DNA from: JdFR-22 sp046537735
GTDB taxonomy: Archaea; Halobacteriota; Archaeoglobi; Archaeoglobales; Archaeoglobaceae
DNA length: 21,593 bases
Assembly: GCA_046537735.1 (NCBI GenBank)
Contig: JBKHKH010000019.1
Span: 1-21,593, forward strand
Reading direction: 5' to 3'
Shown here one piece after another: positions 8,953 to 15,470 of this stretch; position 1 is the stretch's first letter; every line of letters starts with the position of its first letter. The position numbers and the translations under genes are program-made. The notes under the pieces are model-generated. The model was not told where the DNA came from and ran no database searches. It was given only the letters and a program-made list of their open reading frames with translations.

Positions 8953-9556
8953 TAAACAGATTCAGCTACTTCTATTTTATTCTTGCATGTAGTCGCAAAA
9001 TAAGTGAGCCAACTGACGATTCCAAAGAACTTGAATCCATCTTCGAGTAAAAATTGAAGTCCTGACTCATCTACGAAAAGATCAAACATAAGCATTAAAC
9101 CAAAGAATACAAAAGCAAAGAGCAAAAGAAGAAAATCTGTTCTCAAAATAACCAACTTAAATCGCAAAAAGTAAAGCAAAGCTACTATCCCATATGCAGA
9201 GAGAGTAATCTCTTCGTCAATATGCAAAAGTGTGGGAATAACTTTTTCATGCAATTGAAAGAGATCGTCCATCAATAGAATAGTAGTTAACAATCCAGAA
9301 AATAGAAAATATAATGCAAAATCTCTGTTGCTAATATCCTTCCTTAATAGTGCAAAACTGAAAAAGCAAATAGCCGCAGAAGAACTCCAAAGTAATATAC
9401 CAATGTTTGAGAGTACACCATAGTATAATGGTGCTCCTGCTACTACAAGTGGATCACGTGTAAGATCAGAGTAGGAAAATATATTGCGAACAATATTGGG
9501 ATCAATTTTTTGAGCTAAAACACCAGATTTGCAGTTATTTCTTTATATTTGTGCAT
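8952..9556 (-). pseudogene. Broken multi-span membrane protein gene (amber codon plus frameshift near the N-terminus)
   Basis: The long intact frame runs from 9542 down to 8952 but has no ATG, GTG or TTG before the internal TTG at 9293, although clearly membrane-protein sequence extends upstream of that codon. A good start exists in another frame: ATG at 9556 with GGAG 7 nt upstream. From it the frame reads 13 codons, hits TAG at 9515-9517, then continues with a hydrophobic helix up to about 9480, where adding one base at the four-A run 9476-9479 (plus strand) joins it smoothly to the long frame at the S-Y-S-D-L-T-R-D-P motif. The rebuilt protein is about 200 aa with several membrane helices and the conserved-looking motifs L-S-N-I-G-I-L-L-W and D-D-L-F-x-L-H-E. 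I recall similar uncharacterised membrane proteins in cyanobacteria and other bacteria. Two lesions suggest a pseudogene, though sequencing error at the run is possible. Confidence 0.6.
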
Positions 9557-9617
9557 ATAATTTCTCCCATATCGCAATTCTCAGGTATCTCCATACATAG
9601 TGTTTAAGTTAAATGAG

Positions 9618-9701
9618 TGCGGGGGGTGGGATTTGAACCCACGGACCCCTACGGGACTAGACCCTCAATCTAGCGCCTTTACCATTCTCGGCAACCCCCG
9701 C
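9618..9701 (-). tRNA. tRNA-Leu(GAG)
   Basis: An 84-nt class II tRNA with 7-bp acceptor stem GCGGGGG/CCCCCGC, D arm GCC...GGC with A14-G15, anticodon stem CTAGA/TCTAG around a loop with anticodon GAG, a long variable arm, T arm GTGGG-TTCAAAT-CCCAC and discriminator A. No CCA is encoded and no intron is seen. G15 makes it a substrate of the archaeosine enzymes encoded at 17207-20304. Confidence 0.97.
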
Positions 9702-9956
9702 TTTGGGTTTGGGTACTTTTGTTTTTGGTTTTTTGGGTACTTACTTTGCTACTAGGGCGGTATCGTAGATACCTTCTGATGCAACGAGACCTTTGCACGG
9801 TAACCCCCTTGATTAAAGCAGACTTCTTTCTCTGGTTAACTACAAGGTTTCTCTATCTGAGGGGGGGTTCAGGGTTTTCACGATTCTGACACGGGTTAAC
9901 AATAATTACCCACATCAGCATACTTCCTCCTTTTCCACCCGATATAAAAGGTTTAT
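9702..9956. other. Non-coding stretch with hairpin elements, upstream of tRNA-Leu
   Basis: No convincing gene in 255 nt. It holds a perfect GGTATC-GTA-GATACC hairpin (9759-9773), a long-range pairing of AACCCCC (9802-9808) with GGGGGTT (9863-9869), and two GGTTAAC copies 60 bp apart (9834 and 9894). It is more G/C-rich than neighbouring gaps, which could mean a structured RNA, but no known RNA family was recognised. The minus-strand side just before the tRNA has repeated GTACCCAAA and presumably contains the tRNA promoter. A TATA box for the plus-strand gene is at 9943-9950. Confidence 0.4.
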
Positions 9957-9974
9957 TTGTATTTTGTATTTAAT

Positions 9975-10238
9975 TTGTGTTCAGAAGGTGATGTTATCAT
10001 TCCCTTAAGGAGTGGCAAAATAATAAAAAATGCAAGAATAGAGATCTGTCAAAACTGTAGGAGAGCGTTGAGAAGCACTGATCTAGACACTAGAGAAGTC
10101 TTAATACATCAAAAGCCATATATTGTATACAGGTATCTTTTTGGTAAAATTCTATTGTATCTATATTGTAGTAAAAGTTGTGCAGACAAACACGAAGAAG
10201 ACTTTAAATGGCAGGGGTGTTCATATTCGAACCGTTAG
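9975..10238 (+). CDS. Small zinc-finger protein (TRASH/FCS-like)
   Basis: About 87 residues with C-x2-C in an I-C-Q-N-C-R-R context and, some 40 residues later, Y-C-S-K-S-C (C-x3-C). This spacing fits a treble-clef zinc finger of the TRASH or FCS kind, usually found in nucleic-acid or metal-sensing proteins. The start is unsettled. TATAAAAG at 9943-9950 predicts transcription from about 9970, which excludes the TTG at 9957 and leaves TTG at 9975. A GGTGAT at 9987-9992 would instead suit a start near 9996-10001, where only ATC/ATT codons exist. No in-frame ATG or GTG is present at the 5' end. It converges on the sensor gene. The tail ends about 65 nt before that gene's stop. Confidence 0.5.
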   Translation: MCSEGDVIIPLRSGKIIKNARIEICQNCRRALRSTDLDTREVLIHQKPYIVYRYLFGKILLYLYCSKSCADKHEEDFKWQGCSYSNR

Positions 10239-10303
10239 CAGGTATCTATGTCTTTACGCAGAAAGTCCTTTAACCCTGAAGCCTCGTCCACCAGCATAAC
10301 CAG

Positions 10304-11638
10304 TTAGTTCTCTCTTCTTGCTTTTTTAGTTAGATTGTAGGTCTTGATCTCTTCCACTCTCAAGACGTCCAGCTCTTCTTTTATCCTGCTGGCGTGTTCT
10401 TTTATCTTCTCTAGCACCTCATCCCTTCTTTCATCGCTCATGACTTCAATAGAACCCAGGATTACTGCCAGTGGATTTCTTAATCTATCCGCAGATCTGT
10501 TGAACTGACTTAAATTTGCTGCAAGCTGTTCCATCGCTTTCTGTTTATCTTGCTCTACCTCATATGCACTTAAGGCGAAAGCCACGTTTCTGGACAGGTT
10601 TTTCAGTAAAGAGACCTCCTCCTCACTTAGTCTGGAGCTGGAGTAAATAGTGATAGCCCCATGGTTTCTGTCGTGGAGAAGGGGTATAGAAATGGTGTAT
10701 CTGACCTGATGAGGCAAATCGCTTACTACATCGGTTAAATCCATTTCCATGGTCTCTCCTTCGAGGGCCTTAGATGTTGTGGGGGACTCTTCGACCATGG
10801 TTTCAACATCTTTATCATCAGTACCTTCTGATGCAGGACAGATCACTCCCTCTTCCGTATTAAGTACGATGAATACAGCTTCATACAAAGAATTTAATTT
10901 CCTGCACACAGACTTTAACAGTATCTCGGTCTTATTGTACCTGGCGATGTGCTCGTTTATTTCTGATGAAACTCTCAATAGTTTATTAAGATTCTTAAAA
11001 TGAGTTATATCAATTAGGGAGGCTACAGATTCTCCTTTATTTGGTATCATGTCAATGTTAATATATATATTCCTCACATCACCTCGTTTATTAATAAAGC
11101 GGAACTCATAGCTCGTGGGAGCTTCTCCTCCCTCCCTTCTAGCTTGATGATATTTTTTCATCGTATCCAGATCCTCTGGATGGACAAAATCTGTCCAGCT
11201 TTTCCCTTTAAGCTCATCCCTGTTGTAACCTGTAAGTCTTTCAAACTCTTCATTGGCCATTGATAGAGTTGTATCACTTTTTATAACTACCATAGCGGTA
11301 CCTGTATGCTCGAAAGTGGTCCTGTATCTACTTTCACTTTCCTCTAAAGCTTTTTTAACTCTTTTTTGCTCGGAAATAACTTTCAAAAGTTCGTCCCATC
11401 TCCTGACCGCAAAAATACTGAGAGCGATTATCAAGGTCAACAATACAGTAAACAGGTTGCTGGCGTCCCATCCATCTCCAACAATGGCCTGCTCAATTCC
11501 GTGCAGAGGATCAAAAGTGAAAGTAAAGGCGAATACGAAGAAAACAATAACAAATATTGATATGCTATCCTGGAAAGCGCCTCTATTTGTATGGTACAGG
11601 TCCTTTAGCTTATTGCCGATAAAGGTAAAGAGTGACAT
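10304..11638 (-). CDS. Membrane PAS/GAF sensor protein with degenerate histidine-kinase core
   Basis: 444 residues from the ATG at 11638, chosen because the promoter TATA box (11680-11689) puts transcription start near 11655-11660 and so excludes the TTG at 11701. Two membrane helices (about 26-43 and 62-78), a coiled linker (81-104), a PAS domain (about 105-214, with the N-E-E-F-E-R-L-T-G-Y and H-P-E-D-L motifs), a GAF-like domain (about 222-359), then a HisKA-like helix pair (about 369-429). In that last part the usual H-D-L-R-N-P-L box reads D-R-L-R-N-P-L, so the phospho-acceptor histidine is D384, and no ATP-binding domain follows. It cannot be a normal histidine kinase. It may signal through dimer helices to a partner. 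In-frame sense codons continue for 22 codons after the TAA stop, with an amphipathic look. No response regulator lies next to it. Confidence 0.82.
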   Translation of the reverse strand: MSLFTFIGNKLKDLYHTNRGAFQDSISIFVIVFFVFAFTFTFDPLHGIEQAIVGDGWDASNLFTVLLTLIIALSIFAVRRWDELLKVISEQKRVKKALEESESRYRTTFEHTGTAMVVIKSDTTLSMANEEFERLTGYNRDELKGKSWTDFVHPEDLDTMKKYHQARREGGEAPTSYEFRFINKRGDVRNIYINIDMIPNKGESVASLIDITHFKNLNKLLRVSSEINEHIARYNKTEILLKSVCRKLNSLYEAVFIVLNTEEGVICPASEGTDDKDVETMVEESPTTSKALEGETMEMDLTDVVSDLPHQVRYTISIPLLHDRNHGAITIYSSSRLSEEEVSLLKNLSRNVAFALSAYEVEQDKQKAMEQLAANLSQFNRSADRLRNPLAVILGSIEVMSDERRDEVLEKIKEHASRIKEELDVLRVEEIKTYNLTKKARREN

Positions 11639-11679
11639 TATTTTAGGTCGACCCCCTGAGGTCTTTAATAATAATAAAC

Positions 11680-11689
11680 AAATATATAC
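11680..11689 (-). promoter_or_regulatory. TATA box of the PAS/GAF sensor gene
   Basis: The minus strand reads AGTATATATT about 45 nt before the chosen ATG, predicting a 15-20 nt leader. The leader contains the 8-bp palindrome GGTCGACC (11646-11653). Confidence 0.5.
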
Positions 11690-11744
11690 TTTAAACCACA
11701 AGGTATTGTCATGATGATGACAAAGACCTCTATAGTTACCAGCC

Positions 11745-12248
11745 CTATAGATTCATTTTTAAGAGAAGGGTATTTATCCTGTCGGATAGTTTAAAAAGAG
11801 TTTCGTGTTCCTCTCCTGCCACATTCTGCAGTCTGACCATTTTTTCCCTCTCGATTATGTCATACATCCTGGGGCAAAAATAGTCCACACATATTATTTC
11901 TCTAGCTCTGATCTTGCAACCGTTCATGCCCTGGAAAAAGCACCCATCCTCTATTTCTCTTTCTTTGGGCAGCTCGACTCCCATCAGGCGGTTGATCAGC
12001 AAAGTTCTTTTATCGTACATTTTATCGATTTTTCTGCTGCAGCAACTCCCCGTCTTCTGGGCACACTTCGTACATTCTTCCAGAGTCCCCACCCTCTCCA
12101 TTTCAGTATAAGTTGCATCTATACTTCTATCCAGAATATTTAGTAACCTTTGAACTTCACTATCTCTGAGAATAAGATCACCGAATTTGGAATAGATATC
12201 TTCAGCCCAAGCGATCTTCTCGGTTATAGAAGTGTTCTCATAATACAT
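11745..12248 (-). CDS. Cysteine-cluster protein (YkgJ/UPF0153-like)
   Basis: 167 residues with eight cysteines in a pattern like the YkgJ zinc- or iron-binding domain: C59-x2-C62, the adjacent pair C69-C70, then C103 (G-C-F-F), C111 (G-C-K-I), C120 and C125 (I-C-V-x-Y-F-C-P). The N-terminal 55 residues and the C-terminal 35 are helical flanks. The domain is thought to bind a metal or an iron-sulfur cluster; the cellular role of the family is unknown. The ATG at 12248 has no ribosome binding site, but an AT-rich TATA-like box lies 24-35 nt upstream (12272-12283), so the message is probably leaderless. It is a separate unit from the sensor gene downstream on the same strand. Confidence 0.7.
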   Translation of the reverse strand: MYYENTSITEKIAWAEDIYSKFGDLILRDSEVQRLLNILDRSIDATYTEMERVGTLEECTKCAQKTGSCCSRKIDKMYDKRTLLINRLMGVELPKEREIEDGCFFQGMNGCKIRAREIICVDYFCPRMYDIIEREKMVRLQNVAGEEHETLFKLSDRINTLLLKMNL

Positions 12249-12376
12249 GGTGGGTAAACTTTAATGGTGAGTTTAAATTTTTAACTTTACATTTGTTGCC
12301 TCTCCCCAACTCACTCTTCTAGCATTTTATTCGAGTAAGAGGTTACAATTGCCAAACGATGGCCAATGCAAAAGAA

Positions 12377-12652
12377 TTAAGCAAAAACTTTTCTTGCCTC
12401 TCCCATAACTTCAGATTCGCTGAGTTCCTGGATCTCAGCCCTGGTCTCTTTTCTTCCGTAGTCGTAATGTTTGGCTTCGACTATCACCATACAATACCTG
12501 GGACATTTATCTCCTTCCAGGACGTTGGAATGACTGCATGTTTTGTAGTTACTGCATTCAACTGTTTTCACCCCTTCGCCCCCATCAATGCCAATTATAG
12601 CGATTATATTGGAGAGCGCAATTTTATAATATCTGTAATCTCCATTTGTCAT
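12377..12652 (-). CDS. Small hypothetical protein with four cysteines
   Basis: 91 residues. C33, C39, C50 and C54 in the middle could bind one metal ion (C-x5-C-x10-C-x3-C). The N-terminal half is hydrophobic around I-A-I-I-G-I, and the C-terminal third is charged and helical. I do not recognise the family. Support for coding: an ATG start at 12652 with TTTAATTAA at 12675-12683, 23-31 nt upstream and without a ribosome binding site, the same arrangement as the small membrane gene at 20820. The opposite-strand frame of similar length lacks such signals. It lies upstream of the cysteine-cluster gene on the same strand, with a 128-nt gap that has its own promoter. Confidence 0.6.
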   Translation of the reverse strand: MTNGDYRYYKIALSNIIAIIGIDGGEGVKTVECSNYKTCSHSNVLEGDKCPRYCMVIVEAKHYDYGRKETRAEIQELSESEVMGEARKVFA

Positions 12653-12734
12653 TGAACTGTCTTAACTTTTACAATTAATTAAACTTTTCAAATTATTATA
12701 ATTATAATCATGAAAGAGTGAGTGAACTGTCATA

Positions 12735-13871
12735 TCAGTAAATGAACTGGTTCTCCCTGCCCAACTCTCTAACTTTCTTCATTTGTTTGAGAGCCAGTTC
12801 TCTAGCATTGGACATGTCTGAGCTCTTCAATACCTTACCATTCTCAATATATTTCTCAATTAAGCCTTTTCCGCTGACCTCATTGAACAACTTCACTTCG
12901 CTCTCCAGGTTATTGCCTCTGATAACCTGCTTCATTCCGCTCCTTTTCCCTCTTTTGGCTACAAACTCTCCTTCTCTCTCCACTATATCCAGAGCAAAAT
13001 CAACCGGTCTGGCTCCAGAGATAAACGTTCCTACTCCAAAACCATCGACCAGATCCCTAACTGAAACCAATTCATCGACGCTTAAACCACCGCTGAGAAT
13101 AACTTTTACATCGTCTCTTTTCCTGATCTTCAGCTCCCACTTTACTTCTTCGATAATCTTTTTGATATTCCCTTTTCGTGAGCCCGGAGTATCCAGTCTA
13201 ACTCCATCAACCCTGCTCACATTCTCTACGGCCATTACTGTCTCCGTTTTCTCATCCGAGTAGGTATCCACCAGCATTATTCTGGGAACATTGTGGTCAA
13301 CTACCTCATCAAATGCTCTCCACGCCTCCAGTTGATCACCGAAGGATATTATCAGCGCATGGGGCATGGTGCCCACACTATCGATCCCCAGATACTTTTC
13401 GGCCGCTACATTGCTGACCCCATCAACACCGCCGATATAGGCAGCTCTTTCAAGCATAACAGCCAGAGACGGATGCTGTCTTCTGGTTCCAAAAGAGAAA
13501 ACTGTTTTGTCGTCAGCAGCAAGCTTTGACCTGAAAGCATTGGTAGATACACCACTGGGGTGGCAGACGAAACCCAGTATCGAAGTCTCGAATTTGGCGA
13601 AATCGGAATATTTGCCGGTCAGAATCATTACCGGCTCATGAGAATAGAATATACTGCCTTCAGGCATGGCATACAGGTCTATAGGAACTCCATCCAGAAG
13701 CTCCAGAATATCATTCAGTCCTGCGAATATCCCCCACCTGGATGCGGTCACTTCAGCAACCACATAAGGGTTTAAGTTCTTCTCTTTAAGGATCTTCTCC
13801 GTCCATACAAAGTATTTATCGGTAGATAATCCCTTTCTGATATCATCATCTGAGACTCTTAGAAAGCTCAT
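12735..13871 (-). CDS. pncB: Nicotinate phosphoribosyltransferase
   Basis: This enzyme makes nicotinate mononucleotide from nicotinate and PRPP with ATP hydrolysis, the salvage entry to NAD in the cytoplasm. The 378-residue length fits the archaeal short form. Recognisable motifs: F-G-T-R-R-Q-H-P at 127-134, G-T-M-P-H-A at 167-172, R-L-D-T-P-G-S-R-K-G-N at 225-235, then S-G-G-L-S and F-G-V-G-T of the phosphate-binding barrel end. The ATG overlaps the TGA of the MazG-like gene by 4 nt (ATGA), and a GGTG lies about 6 nt upstream within that gene, so it is the last gene of the acylphosphatase-mazG-pncB operon. Confidence 0.93.
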   Translation of the reverse strand: MSFLRVSDDDIRKGLSTDKYFVWTEKILKEKNLNPYVVAEVTASRWGIFAGLNDILELLDGVPIDLYAMPEGSIFYSHEPVMILTGKYSDFAKFETSILGFVCHPSGVSTNAFRSKLAADDKTVFSFGTRRQHPSLAVMLERAAYIGGVDGVSNVAAEKYLGIDSVGTMPHALIISFGDQLEAWRAFDEVVDHNVPRIMLVDTYSDEKTETVMAVENVSRVDGVRLDTPGSRKGNIKKIIEEVKWELKIRKRDDVKVILSGGLSVDELVSVRDLVDGFGVGTFISGARPVDFALDIVEREGEFVAKRGKRSGMKQVIRGNNLESEVKLFNEVSGKGLIEKYIENGKVLKSSDMSNARELALKQMKKVRELGRENQFIY

Positions 13872-14155
13872 TCACCACACCTGCATGGTTTACTTCCACA
13901 TTTGATACAGTAACCGGGATATTTTTTATTGACTTCTTTCTCCACGTCAATATCATAAAGATTGGCTAGAGAAACTGACCAGGCCATTATATCTGCAATT
14001 TCTTCTCCTATATCTTCATCTTTTCTTACAGCCTCAGCAAGCTCTCCTACTTCTTCCACCAGCCACAGCATAGTTTTTTCTGCACCTCTATCCAGGTCTC
14101 TAGCGTAATAGATATCGTGGATCATTTTCTGGAAGTTCGTCAGAGTCAAACTCAT
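13868..14155 (-). CDS. MazG-like nucleotide pyrophosphohydrolase with C-terminal zinc site
   Basis: 95 residues of the all-alpha NTP pyrophosphatase family. The metal-binding acidic motifs are seen as E34-E35-x2-E38 on one helix and E51-E52-x2-D55 on the next, which hold Mg2+ and cleave nucleoside triphosphates to monophosphate and pyrophosphate. The tail adds C83-x2-C86 and C91-x-C93, a likely zinc-binding extension that I recall from archaeal members. The natural nucleotide is unknown; such enzymes clean up non-canonical or excess dNTPs. It is the middle gene of the operon, 10 nt after acylphosphatase and overlapping pncB by 4 nt. Confidence 0.85.
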   Translation of the reverse strand: MSLTLTNFQKMIHDIYYARDLDRGAEKTMLWLVEEVGELAEAVRKDEDIGEEIADIMAWSVSLANLYDIDVEKEVNKKYPGYCIKCGSKPCRCGE

Positions 14156-14165
14156 GGTATCACTT

Positions 14166-14438
14166 TCAGTATTTTATGGTAAAATTGGAGAATTCTCCAC
14201 TACCTTCTTTCTGTACGGTCTCCACCTTTTTAACAATTGCGTGAGGGGGACCCTGTCTTATGGTGGATAAGAACTTCTCCAGCTGTTCGGCACTACCTTC
14301 AGCTACCAGGAAGACCTTGCCATCATCCAGGTTCTTAACATAACCAGTGACTCCTGACTCTTTGGCCATTTTTCTGGTAAAATACCTGAACCCTACTCCT
14401 TGAACCACTCCGCCGATATATGCCTCCAATCTTCGCAT
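14166..14438 (-). CDS. acyP: Acylphosphatase
   Basis: Acylphosphatase hydrolyses carboxyl-phosphate bonds such as acetyl phosphate or 1,3-bisphosphoglycerate. The 90-residue length is standard. The signature G-x-V-Q-G-V-G-F-R is at 10-18, with catalytic R18 and N36 in V-K-N-L, and the second signature G-x-V-x-x-x-A-E-G at 39-48 is recognisable. AGGTAG about 5 nt before the ATG is the ribosome binding site. It is the first gene of the acylphosphatase-mazG-pncB operon and is divergent from the CARF regulator, so the 263-nt gap carries promoters for both. Confidence 0.93.
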   Translation of the reverse strand: MRRLEAYIGGVVQGVGFRYFTRKMAKESGVTGYVKNLDDGKVFLVAEGSAEQLEKFLSTIRQGPPHAIVKKVETVQKEGSGEFSNFTIKY

Positions 14439-14633
14439 CCAACTACCTTTTAATGAAGGGGAATAAAATCTTTACTTCGGAATAGATATGTACATCACAG
14501 GTGAAATAAGTCGGAGGACTTTCAGGTTGATGAGGTAACATGACGTTTTAAATACAGAGAATATAAATTAAAAATGGTTGAGATAAAAAAATTAAAAATT
14601 ATGAAAATCTGTGAGGTAAATAGTTCGAAATAG

Positions 14634-14649
14634 ATTGTTATGCAACAAT
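14634..14649. promoter_or_regulatory. Inverted repeat ATTGTT-N4-AACAAT just upstream of the regulator's TATA box
   Basis: A perfect 6-4-6 inverted repeat immediately precedes the TATA box TTTATAAAG (14652-14660) of the CARF-winged-helix gene. The position suits autoregulation or activation by a dimeric winged-helix protein. The predicted transcription start is near 14680. Apart from this and the acylphosphatase promoter I see nothing else in 14439-14701. Confidence 0.4.
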
Positions 14650-14701
14650 ATTTTATAAAGTATAGAAAAACTTATTAATTGAATAATTAAATAAGAGTGT
14701 C

Positions 14702-15403
14702 ATGAGCAAAGTGGTCCATATAATGCCGGTTGGCCTAAAGAAAGATAGACTTCTGGAAAGTATAAGACAAAGCGGCTATCCTATTCAGAAAGTTTACCTT
14801 GTTATGGGTAAGGATAAGGATTTGAGCGGCGAACAAGAGATATACAAAGTAGCGGCCGATATTGAACAGACCTTGAGTGTTCTTGTTGAAGTAGAAAAGA
14901 TATACGTGGATAAGCTCAACGTATACAGTGCAGCGCTGGACATTCTCGGTGTGGTGAAGAAAGAGTTTGATGGGGGTAATAAAATACTTATAAACGCCAC
15001 TGATTCTCCCAGGACTTTGTGTATTGCGTGTTACGTTTCTGCGCAGCTCTCCAGCAGCACACTGTATATTGCTATGCCCAAATACGAGAATGGAAATGAA
15101 GTGGGTATATCGGATGTAATTAATATTCCCATACCACCACTGAAGAAAATCAGCGATGATAAACTGACAGTGGTCAAAACAGTCCGGGAGCAGGACGGCG
15201 AAGTGGAATCGATAAACAGACTTATAGATCTATTCGAGGGTAAAACAGATAACCAGAAGAAGTATATGGCTCAGAGGGCCAGAATGAGCTACCATCTCAA
15301 AGGGCTGGAAGAAGACGGCCTGGTAGAGATGCAAAGAGAGGGCAAGAACGTCAAGATAAAACTTACTGAGTTGGGTAAGGCTTACGCTCTAATGGCGAAT
15401 TAG
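14702..15403 (+). CDS. CARF-like plus winged-helix transcriptional regulator (Csa3/DUF6293-like)
   Basis: 233 residues. The first 135 form a Rossmann-like CARF domain: a first strand (V-V-H-I-M-P-V-G) followed by a phosphate-binding-type turn, and a conserved-type loop L-I-N-A-T-D-S-P-R-T at about 97-106, where CARF proteins bind cyclic oligoadenylate. Residues about 155-233 are a winged-helix DNA-binding domain with an R-x-S-Y-H-L-K-x-L recognition region and a terminal T-E-L-G-K wing. This is the layout of Csa3 regulators of CRISPR loci and of the archaeal HFX_2341/DUF6293 family; the latter fits better. No cas gene or repeat array is nearby, so its ligand and targets are open. Start signals: TATA box at 14652-14660, weak GAGTG before the ATG. 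Confidence 0.78.
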   Translation: MSKVVHIMPVGLKKDRLLESIRQSGYPIQKVYLVMGKDKDLSGEQEIYKVAADIEQTLSVLVEVEKIYVDKLNVYSAALDILGVVKKEFDGGNKILINATDSPRTLCIACYVSAQLSSSTLYIAMPKYENGNEVGISDVINIPIPPLKKISDDKLTVVKTVREQDGEVESINRLIDLFEGKTDNQKKYMAQRARMSYHLKGLEEDGLVEMQREGKNVKIKLTELGKAYALMAN

Positions 15404-15412
15404 AGCTTACTT

Positions 15413-15463
15413 CTCAATTTTTATTTTTACAATAATTTAGAAAAAATAATAAAATAGTTGAGA
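15413..15463. terminator. Bidirectional terminator between the CARF regulator and the thermosome gene
   Basis: TCTCAA and TTGAGA flank an AT-rich interior with T runs on both strands (TTTTTATTTTT on plus, TTTTATTATTTTTT on minus). This suits transcription ending from both convergent genes. Confidence 0.5.
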
Positions 15464-15470
15464 CTATGTT

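Noticed and set aside
9557..9617. Attachment site of an integrated element at the tRNA-Leu 3' end
   Set aside because: I found no second copy of the tRNA 3' sequence in the window and no integrase gene.
9780..9890. Short plus-strand coding frame starting ATGCAACGAG
   Set aside because: It ends within about 40 codons at a TGA, has no ribosome binding site and no recognised similarity; the non-coding interpretation is simpler.
11253..11714. Plus-strand 153-codon open frame
   Set aside because: Antisense to the PAS/GAF sensor gene and its promoter; no ribosome binding site and no recognisable domain.
12359..12655. Plus-strand 98-codon frame opposite the four-cysteine protein
   Set aside because: The minus-strand frame has an ATG at leaderless distance from a TATA box; this frame has no start signals and looks like a shadow.
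12742..13263. Plus-strand 173-codon open frame
   Set aside because: It lies wholly antisense to the well-supported nicotinate phosphoribosyltransferase gene and has a low-complexity Ser/Leu/Thr composition typical of an antisense shadow.
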